DNA of 64,000 bases from CADEEN01 sp963783785 (GCA_963783785.1 CAWAOQ010000013.1:1-64000); one strand, 5' to 3'. Positions 27,999 to 38,283 are shown, counted from the stretch's first letter. Notes: a model not told the origin generated them from the sequence alone. Program-made: numbers and translations.

Positions 27999-28064
27999 GC
28001 GCGGCTGCCTGCGCGTGAAATTGCGCTGGCGACGCGAACCACGGACACCACAGGAGAAGACCCC

Positions 28065-28493
28065 ATGAGTTTCTCGAGCGAGTTCAAGGCCTTTGCGATG
28101 AAAGGCAACGTCGTCGACCTGGCCGTCGGCGTGATCATCGGCGCAGCATTCGGCAAGATCGTCGATTCGGTGGTGAAGGATCTGATCATGCCGATCGTCG
28201 GCAGGATCTTTGGCGGACTCGACTTCTCGAACTACTTCATCCAGCTTGGCAACGCCCCTGCCGACTTCAAGGGACCAATGACCTACGAGGCGCTGAGCAA
28301 GGCCGGTGTGCCGCTGTTTGCATACGGCAATTTCATCACCGTGGCGATCAACTTCATCATCCTGGCCTTCATCATCTTCATGATGGTCAAGCAGATCAAC
28401 CGGCTGAAGAAGGAAGCCCCGGCAGCACCCCCCGCCGCGCCTCCGGAAGACGTGATTCTGTTGCGTGAGATCCGCGACGCGTTGAAGAAGTAG
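28065..28493 (+). CDS. mscL: MscL, large-conductance mechanosensitive channel
   Basis: The 142-residue protein forms a pentameric inner-membrane pore that opens under high membrane tension to release solutes. The family N helix SFSSEFKAFAMKGNVVDLA and first transmembrane segment VGVIIGAAFGKIVDSVVKDL are intact. The second helix is FITVAINFIILAFIIFMMVK, and a C-terminal helix, LLREIRDALKK, forms the cytoplasmic bundle. The ribosome site AGGAGA precedes ATG 28065. It is monocistronic. Confidence 0.96.
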   Translation: MSFSSEFKAFAMKGNVVDLAVGVIIGAAFGKIVDSVVKDLIMPIVGRIFGGLDFSNYFIQLGNAPADFKGPMTYEALSKAGVPLFAYGNFITVAINFIILAFIIFMMVKQINRLKKEAPAAPPAAPPEDVILLREIRDALKK

Positions 28494-28592
28494 CACAGTG
28501 GGGTGCGAGTTGGCTCCATACTTCGCGCAGTGCGCGGTAGCCTGGCTGGGTGCCGCGCCAGCCCGCGCCGGCGTTAGCATGCGATCCGCCCG

Positions 28593-31019
28593 ATGAATCC
28601 ACCGTTGCCGCGACCGCCCGCCGCCCTGAGCGCGGCGGTGCAGAGAATCAAAGTCACCGCCCGCGAGGCGACGCAGCGCTGCGTCGACGCATTGGGCGTT
28701 GCGGCACTCGCCAGCAGCAGCACGAGTGCGCGCGAAGATCTCTTGGCCGCGCAATTCGAGCTCAACCGAAAGCAGTCGGCGTTCGCGATGGTCTTCAACG
28801 AGCGGCTCGATGACAGCGTGGCCGCCGAGATGCGCCGTCGCGAGGGTGCCTCACGCGTCAGCACCGTCGGTTCGTCGTGGCAATCGTTGACGCTGGTCGA
28901 CGACCGGGAGGTCGAGATCCAGGTCAGTGCGGAGCGCTTCGCGATGACCCTGCAGCACAACTGCGAGTGGGAGTTGCGCGAACTCGATGCGCTGGTCGCC
29001 GGGCTGTTGCACAAACCGCACACCGAGCGCACCGAGGGCGAGGTGCGCAACCCGCTGCGCCCCGAAGTCATCGGTCGAGCCATGGTGGCGGCGTGCGACG
29101 CGGTCAGCGACCGCCCGTCGGTGCGCAAGGCGATGGCCGAGCAGATGGCACGCACGCTGTCCGATGGGATGCCTGCGCTGTACGGCACGATCGTGCAGGA
29201 ACTCAAGGCCGCCGGCGTCAAGCCCCCGGAGATGGTGGTGCGCTCGGTGCAGGGCCCCGGCAACGAGCTCGGCCAGTTCACCAATACCGGCTACGACACG
29301 ATGGCTCAGCCAGTGGGCGTCGACACGCCGGACAGCGGGGCTGGCCGCCTGGGCCCCCAAAGCGGCGCCAACCGCTTGAGCACCAGCAGCGGCAGTCTCG
29401 GCGGCGGCTCTCGCGCCGGCTCGGCAGGCGGCTCGTCGAAGGGTGCAACGATCGGTCAGGTCGACGGCGAGGTCATGAACCTGCTCCGGCGCCTGGCCAT
29501 GCTGGGCAACATTGCGGTCGATACCCAGATCGATGCAGCGCACAGCGTGCGCGGCTCGGCCGCAGGCGCGCTGGCGCCCTTGCCCAACATGATCCTGGCC
29601 AATCGCGAAGAACTGCGCCGTGCCGCCACCGGCTCGCTCGATCACATGGTGATCGACGTCGTCGGCAGCCTGTTCGAGCAGATCCTGGCCGACCCCAAGG
29701 TGCCACCGCAGATGGCGCGCCACATCGCCCGGCTTCAATTGCCGGTACTGCGCGCCGCGCTGGGTGATGCCACGTTCTTCTCGTCGCGCCGCCACCCGGT
29801 GCGCAAGCTGGTCAACCGCATGGCCTCGCTGGCGGTGGCATTCGACGACTTCAGCGGGGAATCCGGCAAGCACTTCCTGTCGCTGGTGCGCGATCTGGTC
29901 GACGACATCGCCAGTGGCGACTTCGACCAGATGGCGGTGTACGAGCAGACGCTCGACCGCCTCGAAACGTTTGTCGCCGAACAGGCGCAGCGCGACGTCG
30001 AGGCCAACAGCCGTGCCTCGAGCCTGCTCGACCAGAAGGAGACCGACCTGCTGCTGCAGCAGCGCTACATGCAGCAGCTTCAGGCGGCGCTGGCGCCAGT
30101 GGCGATGGATGACTTCCTGCGCCAGTTCCTGACCCAGGTCTGGACGCAGGCCATGATGAAGGCCACCGCCCGGCACGGTGCCGACAGCGAGCTGGTCAAG
30201 CGGCTGCGCGTGGCCGGGCGCGACCTCGTGATGAGCGTGCAACCCAAGGGCTCGCCGGCTGATCGCAAGGCCTTCCTGGTGCGCCTGCCGCACCTGATGA
30301 GGGACTTGAATGAAGGCATCGCACTGATCGGTTGGCCGGACGCGGCGAGGAAGGATTTCTTCGACAAGCTGATGCCCGCCCACGCCCAATCGCTCAAGGG
30401 CGAGTCGCTGCGCACGCTGGACTACAACTTGCTGATCAAGCAGCTCGACGCGATCATGGCCACGCCGTTGCCCAGGCCGGAGGATGCCTTGCGCGGATCG
30501 AGTGCGATTCCCGTGCTCGATGACGTGGTGTCCGGCCCCGGCTTCACGCCCGAGGAAGCTGCACGCATCGGTCTGGTCGAGGAAAGCGCGATCGACTGGA
30601 ACGGTCAGGTCGACATCGACCTCAGCGGCGAGGCCGAGGGCGAGATCAATGAGCTCGACATCAACATCGACGGCTTGCCACCGCCCGAACCCGTGGAGCC
30701 GACCAGCGGCGCGTCGCTGGCCGACCACGTGCAGATCGGCTTCTCGTACCGCATGCACTTCGAGGACCAGTGGCACAAGGTGCGGCTGTCGCACATCAGC
30801 CCGGGACGCACCTTCTTCGTGTTCACGCGCGGCAGCAAGCACCAGCACGCGATCTCGATGACCGCGCGCATGCTCTACCGCTTGTGCGAGACCGGCCGCC
30901 TGCGCGCCTACGAAAATGCCTATCTGCTCGAACGCGCCACCGCGCGGGCACGCAAGCAACTGGCGGCACTGCGCGGCGGCCACTCGACGTCGGGCGTGCC
31001 ACTGACGACGCGGCACTGA
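28593..31019 (+). CDS. DUF1631 family protein, 808 residues
   Basis: A large soluble protein of the DUF1631 family, found mostly in beta- and gammaproteobacteria, function unknown. It lacks a signal peptide and membrane helices. Residues about 1-200 are helical and charged. A Gly/Ser-rich, low-complexity linker (about 240-280, SGSLGGGSRAGSAGGSSKG) separates them from a helical domain containing FFSSRRHPVRKLVNRMASLA. Near the C terminus an acidic stretch, EINELDINIDGLPPPEPVEP, precedes a beta-rich part with VQIGFSYRMHFEDQWHKVRL, which resembles a PilZ-like or Tudor-like fold only loosely. The start ATG 28593 is the first in the frame. It stands alone between mscL and the convergent pdxA. Confidence 0.85.
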   Translation: MNPPLPRPPAALSAAVQRIKVTAREATQRCVDALGVAALASSSTSAREDLLAAQFELNRKQSAFAMVFNERLDDSVAAEMRRREGASRVSTVGSSWQSLTLVDDREVEIQVSAERFAMTLQHNCEWELRELDALVAGLLHKPHTERTEGEVRNPLRPEVIGRAMVAACDAVSDRPSVRKAMAEQMARTLSDGMPALYGTIVQELKAAGVKPPEMVVRSVQGPGNELGQFTNTGYDTMAQPVGVDTPDSGAGRLGPQSGANRLSTSSGSLGGGSRAGSAGGSSKGATIGQVDGEVMNLLRRLAMLGNIAVDTQIDAAHSVRGSAAGALAPLPNMILANREELRRAATGSLDHMVIDVVGSLFEQILADPKVPPQMARHIARLQLPVLRAALGDATFFSSRRHPVRKLVNRMASLAVAFDDFSGESGKHFLSLVRDLVDDIASGDFDQMAVYEQTLDRLETFVAEQAQRDVEANSRASSLLDQKETDLLLQQRYMQQLQAALAPVAMDDFLRQFLTQVWTQAMMKATARHGADSELVKRLRVAGRDLVMSVQPKGSPADRKAFLVRLPHLMRDLNEGIALIGWPDAARKDFFDKLMPAHAQSLKGESLRTLDYNLLIKQLDAIMATPLPRPEDALRGSSAIPVLDDVVSGPGFTPEEAARIGLVEESAIDWNGQVDIDLSGEAEGEINELDINIDGLPPPEPVEPTSGASLADHVQIGFSYRMHFEDQWHKVRLSHISPGRTFFVFTRGSKHQHAISMTARMLYRLCETGRLRAYENAYLLERATARARKQLAALRGGHSTSGVPLTTRH

Positions 31020-31034
31020 CGCCGGGGTGCAGCC

Positions 31035-32049
31035 CTAGCGGGAGGCGACTGCGCGACGCGCCCAGCGAATCGCCGCCTCGAGGCTCGATGGATCGGCGAC
31101 GCCGCGACCGGCGATATCGAACGCCGTGCCGTGGTCGGGGCTGGTGCGCACGAACGGCAATCCCAGCGTGACGTTGACGCCGTGCTCGACGCCGAGGTAC
31201 TTGACCGGTATCAGGCCGTGGTCGTGGGTCATCGCCACCACCAGGTCGAATTCACCACGCCGAGCCCGCATGAACACGGTGTCGGGAGCAAAGGGTCCGT
31301 GCGCGTCGATGCCCTCGGCACGGGCCGCCGCCAGCGCCGGCGCGATGACCCGCTTCTCCTCGTCACCGAACAGTCCGTCCTCGCCGGCATGCGGGTTGAG
31401 CCCGGCCACCGCGATGCGCGGGCGGCCTGAGCCCCAGGCCAGTGCACTGGCCTGGGCGATGCGCAGCGTGTCCAGCACGGCTTCGAACGTCACCGCGTCG
31501 ATCGCGTCGCGCAGCGCCAGGTGGATCGTCACCAGCACCACGCGCAATTCGTCGTTGGCCAACATCATGCGCACTGGCGGCGGTGCTGCACCGGGCGCTG
31601 CAGACAGTGCCTGCAGCATCTCGGTGTGGCCCGGATAGGGCACCCCTGCGGCGGCCAAGGCGGCCTTTTGCAGCGGCGCCGTGACGATGCCCGCCGCGTC
31701 GCCGTGTTGCACCGCGCGCACCGCCGCTTCGATGCACACCGCAGCCGCGGCACCGGCACGCGCGTCGACCATGCCCCACGGCAGACTGTCGAGGCCGGCG
31801 GGCAGGCCATCGGGCTGCCACAGTGGCAGGCAGCGCGGCGGGCACGACGCCGCATCAGCCCGGCGACTCCAGCCGTGCCAGCGGCCAGGGCTCGGGCATC
31901 AACGCCATCGCCCGGCGCATCACGGCCAGGTCACCGGCGACCACGCAACCGTCGGCGGCACCTCGCTGGAAGGCGCGCACGATGATCTCCGGACCGATGC
32001 CGCAGGGGTCCCCCATCGTCAGCAGCAGCGGTCGATGGGATCTGTTCAT
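31035..32049 (-). pseudogene. pdxA: PdxA, 4-hydroxythreonine-4-phosphate dehydrogenase, interrupted by a one-base frameshift
   Basis: PdxA oxidises 4-phosphohydroxy-L-threonine in the DXP-dependent vitamin B6 pathway. The N-terminal part from ATG 32049 reads MNRSHRPLLLTMGDPCGIGP and then EIIVRAF, running to LARLESPG and a stop at 31855. The rest continues one frame lower, from DAASCPPRCLPLWQP to VDARAGAAAAVCIEAAVRAV, PYPGHTEMLQAL, GLNPHAGEDGLFG and AFDIAGRGVADPSSL. Removing one G from CCGGGC near 31858-31862 restores a single 337-residue frame, exactly the family's length. The catalytic and metal-binding segments are all present, so this looks like a sequence error or a very recent mutation. 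Confidence 0.85.
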
Positions 32050-32116
32050 GACAACATTGTCGCGCTGCCTCGGGCCGTGCGGGGCGCTCCCAGGCGGCTT
32101 CGCCTGCCACTGCCAA

Positions 32117-32869
32117 TCAGGCCGGGTTGGTGATCTCGATGAAGCGGTGCTCGATCCCGAACAGGCCGGCCACGTGCGCAGCCACCGCGGGCGCGCCGAA
32201 GCACTCGGTGGCGTGATGGCCGCAAGCCAGGAAGGCAACACCGGTCTCGCGCGCAAGGTGCGCCTGCGGCTCCGACACCTCGCCAGTCAGGAACGCATCC
32301 ACGCCGGCGGCGATCGCGGCCTCGAAGTAGCCCTGCGCGCCACCGGTGCACCAGCCGATGCGCGCAAGCGCGCGGCCATCGCCCGGCAGGACGAGCGGGG
32401 CACGACCGCCGAGTGCCGCCTGCGCCCGCGCCGCCAACGCCGCGACCGACACGTTGTCGCCGGCCGATCCGGCGAAACCGAGTTCCTGCTCGCCGAATCG
32501 CGCGTCGGCCACGAGGCCCAGGCGCAGGCCGAACTGCGCGTTGTTGCCAAATTCGGCATGCGCATCCAGAGGCAGGTGGTAGGCGAACAGGTTGATGCGA
32601 TGAGCCATCAGTCGCCGCACACGCTCACCGAGCCAGCCGACGAGGCGCCCATCCTGGCCGCGCCAGAACAGGCCGTGGTGAACCAGGATCGCATCGGCGC
32701 CGTCCGCGATCGCGGCATCGATCAGGTCCAGGCTCGCCGTGACGCCGGAGACGATGCGGCGCACCTGCGCGGCACCCTCGATCTGCAGCCCGTTCGGCCC
32801 ATAATCGTTGAAGCTGTCTGCAGCCAACAGCGTGTTCAGGGTCGTTTCGATCTGATTGCGTGCGGCCAT
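32117..32869 (-). CDS. NIF3/DUF34-family dinuclear-metal protein
   Basis: The 250-residue protein belongs to the NIF3 (YbgI, GTP cyclohydrolase I type 2-like) family, which forms toroidal hexamers with a two-metal centre. Metal-binding residues appear in ADAILVHHGLFWRG (two His, about 60), FAYHLPLDAHAEFGNN and, near the C terminus, VAFLACGHHATECFG. The N terminus FNDYGPNGLQIEG is characteristic. The cellular role is uncertain; DUF34 proteins have been linked to metal handling. The gene begins 20 bases from the divergent DegQ-type protease gene, a common betaproteobacterial arrangement. Confidence 0.9.
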   Translation of the reverse strand: MAARNQIETTLNTLLAADSFNDYGPNGLQIEGAAQVRRIVSGVTASLDLIDAAIADGADAILVHHGLFWRGQDGRLVGWLGERVRRLMAHRINLFAYHLPLDAHAEFGNNAQFGLRLGLVADARFGEQELGFAGSAGDNVSVAALAARAQAALGGRAPLVLPGDGRALARIGWCTGGAQGYFEAAIAAGVDAFLTGEVSEPQAHLARETGVAFLACGHHATECFGAPAVAAHVAGLFGIEHRFIEITNPA

Positions 32870-32889
32870 GGCGTCCTCATCTTTCTTTC

Positions 32890-34065
32890 ATGCGCAGAAT
32901 CTGGTTGATCTTCTCTCAGGCCGTCACGGTCGCCTTGGCGCTGCTGTTCGTGGTGGCCACGCTCAAGCCCGATTGGCTCGGCCGGCCAGCCGGCCCGCTG
33001 TTGCCCCAGATCGTATCGATCGCCACGGCGCCGGCTGGCCAGGCCGCGTCGGGGCCGACGGGCGCCACGGGCTCGATCGTCAGCTACCGTTTGGCGGCGC
33101 AGCGAGCGGCGCCGGCGGTCGTCAGCATCGTTGCCAGCAAGGCGCCGCAGCGCCGCCCCGATGCCGAGGATCCGTGGTTCCGGTTCTTCTTCGGTGAGCG
33201 CGGGCCCGCGCAAAGCCAGCCGCAGCGCGGCCTCGGCTCGGGCGTGATCGTGTCGCCCGAGGGCTACCTGATCACCAACCACCACGTCATCGAGGGTGCC
33301 GACGAGATCGAGGTCCAACTCGCCGACGGCCGCCAGGCCGACGCCAAAGTGGTCGGCACCGATCCGGACAGCGATGTCGCGGTCCTGAAGGTCAACCTCG
33401 ACAAGCTGCCGAGCGTGACCTTCGGCAACAGCGAGCAGTTGCAGGTCGGTGACGCGGTGCTGGCCATCGGCAATCCGTTCGGCGTCGGCCAGACCGTCAC
33501 GGCCGGGATCGTCAGCGCGCTCGGCCGCAACCGCCTGGGAATCAACACCTTCGAGAACTTCATCCAGACCGACGCCGCGATCAACCCCGGCAACTCCGGC
33601 GGCGCACTGGTCGACGCCGCAGGCACGTTGGTCGGCATCAACACCGCAATCTTCTCCCGCAGCGGCGGCAACCTGGGCATCGGCTTTGCCATCCCGGCCG
33701 ACACCGCACGCTGGGTGATGGAGAGCCTGGTCCGCGACGGCAGTGTCACGCGCGGCTGGATCGGCATCGAACCGCGCGATCTGACGCCCGAGATGGCCGA
33801 TTCGCTGCGTCTGCGCGTGAAGGGCGGCGTGCTGGTCACCGGTGTGCTGCAGAACGGTCCGGCCGGCAACGCCGGCATGAAGCCAGGCGACGTGGTCGTC
33901 AGGATCGCTGACCAGGACATCGCCAATACCGGCCAGCTGTTCAACGCCGTGGCGGCGCTGAAACCCAACACCACGGCCGCGGTCACCGTGCAGCGCGGCG
34001 ACCGCGTGGTCGAGTTGAAGGTGCAGGTGGCGCAGCGGCCACGTTCGCAGCGAGGCGATCGCTGA
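32890..34065 (+). CDS. Membrane-anchored DegQ/AlgW-type serine protease (HtrA family)
   Basis: The 391-residue protease is tethered by one N-terminal helix (AVTVALALLFVVATL) and acts in the periplasm. The chymotrypsin-like triad is complete: His in LITNHHVIEGADEI, Asp in DPDSDVAVLKV, Ser in NPGNSGGALVDAAG. A single PDZ domain follows (about 285-375, with GVLVTGVLQNGPAGNAGMKP and VVVRIADQDI). The single PDZ and the membrane anchor match DegS/AlgW architecture, so a role in envelope-stress signalling is possible. The start ATG 32890 is preferred over one ten codons upstream because it gives the anchor directly and avoids overlapping the divergent NIF3 start. Confidence 0.92.
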   Translation: MRRIWLIFSQAVTVALALLFVVATLKPDWLGRPAGPLLPQIVSIATAPAGQAASGPTGATGSIVSYRLAAQRAAPAVVSIVASKAPQRRPDAEDPWFRFFFGERGPAQSQPQRGLGSGVIVSPEGYLITNHHVIEGADEIEVQLADGRQADAKVVGTDPDSDVAVLKVNLDKLPSVTFGNSEQLQVGDAVLAIGNPFGVGQTVTAGIVSALGRNRLGINTFENFIQTDAAINPGNSGGALVDAAGTLVGINTAIFSRSGGNLGIGFAIPADTARWVMESLVRDGSVTRGWIGIEPRDLTPEMADSLRLRVKGGVLVTGVLQNGPAGNAGMKPGDVVVRIADQDIANTGQLFNAVAALKPNTTAAVTVQRGDRVVELKVQVAQRPRSQRGDR

Positions 34066-34212
34066 GGAAGCATCGACGCACGCGTGCGAATGCATCGACG
34101 CGGCGTCACCGACAATCACAACCGTTACCCGCGGGAGCGAAGGCCGGATCGCCACCTCGGCTCCAATGCCACGACGACGTGCCGGTCAAGCGGCACGGCC
34201 CACAACAGGACC

Positions 34213-34848
34213 ATGAACGCTCTCGAACCCGCTGCCCGTGTGCAGCACCGCCTCGCGCCACTGGCGTTGGCGTTGCTGACGCTGGTCGTCGGCTGCGCCG
34301 CGCCGACGACGCGCCAAACCGGCGCCGGGGCCGAGTCCGCCCCGGCCGCGCCATCGACACGGCCGGAACCGCCGGTCTCGCCCCTGGTGGTCGAGAAACG
34401 CTGGCTCGACGAGTGGTTTCATGGCACACCGGTGGTGATCGCGCTGCATGGCGACAGTGCGTTGCATGTCGAGGTGCCGCTGGCGCACTCGTTCGCCGCC
34501 GGCAGCAGCACCATCAAGCCGGCGTTGGCCGCCGTGCTCGACCGCGTTGCGACCAGTCTGCGGCGCCAGGCCGGCACGCGGGTGTCGATTGCCGCTCCCG
34601 CCGACAGTGGTGGCGCCGCGGCGCAGGCCTCGAACCGCACGCAGCAAGTGCGCGACCATCTGGTCGCGCGGGGCGTGCCAGGCGCGCGCATCTCCAGCCT
34701 CGGCATCGTGCGTGCGGGCGAGCCGGTGCAATTGCAGATCGTGGTCGCCGCCCAACCGATCTCGCGCCTCGACGACCGCGCGCTGCCGGTACCGGCCGCG
34801 GCGGTCAAGCCGACGGCAGCGACGCCGGAGTCCGCGCCCCGACGCTGA
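34213..34848 (+). CDS. OmpA-like outer-membrane lipoprotein
   Basis: The 211-residue protein starts at ATG 34213 behind AGGA, with a lipoprotein signal ending LALLTLVVGC (lipobox Cys28). A proline/alanine-rich linker follows. Then comes a reduced OmpA C-domain (about 85-180), in which IALHGDSALHVEVPL, FAAGSSTIKPALAAVLDRVA and QQVRDHLVARGVPGARISSL match the peptidoglycan-binding fold. The canonical Asp and Arg that hold diaminopimelate are not obvious, so binding may be altered. It converges on the metH-type gene, 3 bases apart at their ends. Confidence 0.75.
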   Translation: MNALEPAARVQHRLAPLALALLTLVVGCAAPTTRQTGAGAESAPAAPSTRPEPPVSPLVVEKRWLDEWFHGTPVVIALHGDSALHVEVPLAHSFAAGSSTIKPALAAVLDRVATSLRRQAGTRVSIAAPADSGGAAAQASNRTQQVRDHLVARGVPGARISSLGIVRAGEPVQLQIVVAAQPISRLDDRALPVPAAAVKPTAATPESAPRR

Positions 34849-34851
34849 CGA

Positions 34852-35904
34852 TCAAGCCGCCAGCAAGCCGCTGAACAGCGGGTCGTGTCGCGCACGCGGC
34901 CGGTACGGCGAGACCTTGCGTGCGATCGCCGCGATGTGCTCGGGCGTCGTGCCGCAACAGCCGCCGACGATATTGAGGAATCCGCTCTTCGCGAAATCCT
35001 CCATCAGGCCGGCCGTGACCGCTGGGGTCTCGTCGAAGCCGGTCTCGCTCATCGGGTTGGGCAGGCCGGCGTTGGGGTAGCAAGAGATGTAGGTATCGCT
35101 GGCCACCTTCGCCAGTTCCTCGAGGTACGGCCGCATCAATGCCGCGCCGAGCGCGCAATTGAGGCCGACCGCCAGCGGGCGCGCATGGCGCACCGAGTGC
35201 CAGAACGCGGCCACGGTCTGGCCCGACAGGATCCGGCCCGACGCATCGGTCACCGTGCCCGAAATGATCACCGGCAGCCGCTCGCCGGTGTGCTCCATCA
35301 GCTCGTCGAGGGCAAAGATCGCGGCCTTGGCATTCAGGGTGTCGAAGATCGTCTCGACCAGGAACAGGTCGACGCCACCCTCCAGCAAACCCTCGGCCTG
35401 CTCGCGGTAGGCCGCCCGCAGTTGCTCGAAGGTGACATTGCGCGCGCCCGGGTCATTGACATCGGGGCTGATGCTGGCCGTGCGCGGCGTCGGGCCCAGT
35501 GCCCCGGCGACGAAGCGCGGCTTGTCGGCTGTGCTGGCCGCGTCGGCCGCCTCGCGGGCCAGCCGCGCCGCCGCGACATTCATCTCGCGCGCCAGCGGCG
35601 CCAGACCGTAGTCTTCCTGCGCGATCGACGTGGCGCCGAAGGTGTTGGTCTCGATGATGTCGGCGCCGGCGGCCAGGTAGGCCGCATGGATTTCGCGCAG
35701 CACATGGGGCTGAGTCAGCTGCAGCAGTTCGTTGTTGCCCTTCAGGTCCTTCGGGTGATCCTTGAAGCGCTCGCCACGGTAGTCGGCCTCACCGAGCTTG
35801 TAGCGCTGGATCATGGTCCCCATTGCACCGTCGATGACGACGATGCGCTGAGCCAGCAACGCAGGCAATGCGGCGCCACGGGTGTAGGCAACGGGCTGAG
35901 TCAT
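34852..35904 (-). CDS. metH: Homocysteine S-methyltransferase module of a split cobalamin-dependent methionine synthase
   Basis: The 350-residue protein equals the first, homocysteine-binding barrel of MetH. Zinc cysteines sit in LAVGLNCALGA (about 248) and GGCCGTTPEHI (about 316-317), and the N terminus IVVIDGAMGTMIQRYKL is diagnostic. In many Burkholderiales metH is split, with this module encoded apart from the folate/cobalamin/reactivation part. Here the second gene is not adjacent: the next gene downstream is a convergent lipoprotein gene and no other part of MetH occurs in the window. It is probably an active half-enzyme acting with a partner elsewhere. Confidence 0.9.
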   Translation of the reverse strand: MTQPVAYTRGAALPALLAQRIVVIDGAMGTMIQRYKLGEADYRGERFKDHPKDLKGNNELLQLTQPHVLREIHAAYLAAGADIIETNTFGATSIAQEDYGLAPLAREMNVAAARLAREAADAASTADKPRFVAGALGPTPRTASISPDVNDPGARNVTFEQLRAAYREQAEGLLEGGVDLFLVETIFDTLNAKAAIFALDELMEHTGERLPVIISGTVTDASGRILSGQTVAAFWHSVRHARPLAVGLNCALGAALMRPYLEELAKVASDTYISCYPNAGLPNPMSETGFDETPAVTAGLMEDFAKSGFLNIVGGCCGTTPEHIAAIARKVSPYRPRARHDPLFSGLLAA

Positions 35905-35973
35905 GCCCGCATTGTAGAAAGCCGATCGGCGCTGGCCCGCCGCCGCGCTGGAGAGCCCGGAAAACGCCAGGCG

Positions 35974-38165
35974 CTATTGCAGCGTCGGGGGCTCCGCGCC
36001 GCGCTGGGGCGCGGGCTCGCGCGGCGCAGCGCGCCTCTCGATGAACGGGCGCGTGCTGGCCTCCCCCGCGGCCCACAGCGCCAGCCGAGCGGCATCCATC
36101 GGCCGCGCGAACAGGTAGCCCTGGAACTCGTCGCAACCGAGTGTCTCGAGGATGTCGCGCTGACGCTCGGTCTCGACACCTTCGGCGACGACGCGCAGTC
36201 CGAGTGCATGGGCCAGGCGGATCACCGCATCGACCACGGCCATGGCGTCTCCGCTCAGGCCCAGATCGGCGACGAAGCTGCGGTCGATCTTCAACTGTCG
36301 CGCCGGCAGCGTACGCAGATAGGCCAGGCTGGAGTGGCCGGTGCCGAAGTCGTCGATCGCCAGCGAAGAACCTGCCCGCGCCAGCTGTGCAAACGAGCGC
36401 TGCGTGGCCTGGGTGTCCTCCATCGCCACGCTCTCGGTGATCTCGAAGGTCAACAGCGCGGCGTCGATGCGGTGCTGGGCCAAGGTGCGACGGATGCGCT
36501 GCACCAGGTCGTCCTGACGCAACTGGTGCGCCGACAGGTTGACTGCCACACGGATCCGCAGGCCGGCGTCCTCCCAGACACGCATCTGGCGGCAGGCCTC
36601 GTCGAATACCCACTGGCCGATCTGGCCGATCAGTCCGAAACGCTCGGCCACCGCGATCAGCTCGGTCGGCCCGACGGCGCCGCGGGCGGCATGCTGCCAG
36701 CGCACCAGCGCCTCCACGCCGGTGAATTCGCGTGTGCGTGCATCGACCTTGGGCTGGTAGTAGAGCTCGAGCGCGCCCTGTTCGATGGCTTGGCGCAGGT
36801 CGGTCTGCAAGGCCAGTTGATCGCTGGCATCGAGCTCCATGTGCGGCTCGAAGAAGGCATAGGTCGAGCCGCCGGTGCGCTTGACGGCGAACATGGCCGA
36901 GTCGGCGTTGCCGATCAAGCGACTCGTCGGACCGTGTTCCGGGAACACCGCAATGCCGATCGAGCACGACAGCCGCACTTCGCTGCCCCCGGGCAGGACG
37001 TACGGTGCGACCAGTGCATGCAACGTGCGCTGGGCCGCTGCGGCCGCCGCCTCGTGCGAACCCGGCCTGGCCACCAGCAACAGGAATTCGTCACCGCCGA
37101 TGCGCGCAGCGGTGTCCTGGCGCCGCGCCAAGCGCCGTCAAGCGCCGGCCGACCTCGAGCAGGACTTCGTCGCCGGCCGCATGGCCGAACGATTCGTTGA
37201 CCGCCTTGAAGCCATCGATATCGATGAACAGCACCGCGATCGCCGAGGGGTTGCGGCCGACGTGGTCGAGCAGGCTGTCGAGCCGTTCCTCGAAGTGCAG
37301 GCGATTGGACAGCCCCGTCAGCGCGTCCTTGAACGCCAGTTCGCGCAGGCGGCGGTTGGCGGCCTGCAACGACCCGGCCAACGATTGCGCGCGCCGGCCG
37401 GTGCGCGAGTCGACCGCCACGCAAATCAACGCCATCGCCATCACGAACGCCCCGAACGCCAGTGCCAGCAGCACCAGCCGCGCATCGACGGCCTGTGGCG
37501 GAATGGCCCCCGCCAGCACGTCGGCCTCGGCCGGCGAGGCCAGCGGCACGGCGTGCAAGGCCTGCAGCCCGAGCAGCTGGCCGAGCAGCCAGGCCATCGG
37601 CAAACACCGCGACACCCGACGACCGCTGCGAGACCGACCAGCGGAACAGCGCTCGCCGCGGCCCGTTCAGCAGCAGCAGTCCGAGCCAGTAGCCTGCCGC
37701 AGTGACCACCAGCGCGGCGATGGTCGGGCCGGCGGCCAGCGTCTGCCATGCCGGCGGTGCGGCCATCGCGGCACCCAGCACGACGAAGACCATCGCCTGC
37801 AGCGGCACCAGCAGCACGACCGCCACCGCATTGACCCAGGCTGGCGAGGGCAACCAGTGCGCGATCAGCATCAAGACGGCGCAGCCTGCGACGGCGAGCC
37901 CCCAGGCGGTGACGAAGGGCGCCGTGACGAACCAGGGCGCCGACGGGTCCTGCACGGTGTGCCAGAGCGCGAGCTGCAGTACCCACAGGCCGGTGCCTGT
38001 GGCGAATGCGCCGCCCATGCCCCAGCCGAACGCCACCACCCAATCGTCCGAGCGGGCCTTGCGCAACGCGCGAACCAGCACCACGGCCGTGCCCGCGCTA
38101 CCGACAAGCAGTGCGGCGGTCGCAGCCAGCGACAAGGCGGGGATGTTCAGTGGCGCCAGGGCCAT
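35974..38165 (-). pseudogene. Membrane GGDEF-EAL protein, interrupted by two one-base frameshifts
   Basis: Three successive frames encode one protein. Frame 1 from ATG 38165 carries about six hydrophobic helices, loosely MHYT-like but without the His motif. Frame 2 (about 37620 to 37130) carries another helix and the start of the GGDEF domain (LAFKDALTGLSNRLHFEERL, VLFIDIDGFKAVNESFGHAA). Frame 3 (from about 37130) carries ARRQDTAARIGGDEF and a complete EAL domain (VEALVRW, EITESVAMED, DDFGTGHSSLAYLR, KIDRSFV, FQGYLFARP). The shifts lie at about 37600-37625 and at 37129-37132, where one base of CTTGG is surplus. Correcting both gives 729 residues. The inhibitory site RRQD, five residues before GGDEF, is intact, unlike in the other GGDEF-EAL protein at 4.2 kb. 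Confidence 0.85.
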
Positions 38166-38283
38166 CGGTCTCCGTTCGACGTTGTCGTCGCCCCCAAGTC
38201 AGCCATTCTTGACCAGTTCGGGCCCGTGTCCGATCGGGAAAGCGAGCAGCCACACTCCATTTTTCTGAGGTGGCACGACATGG

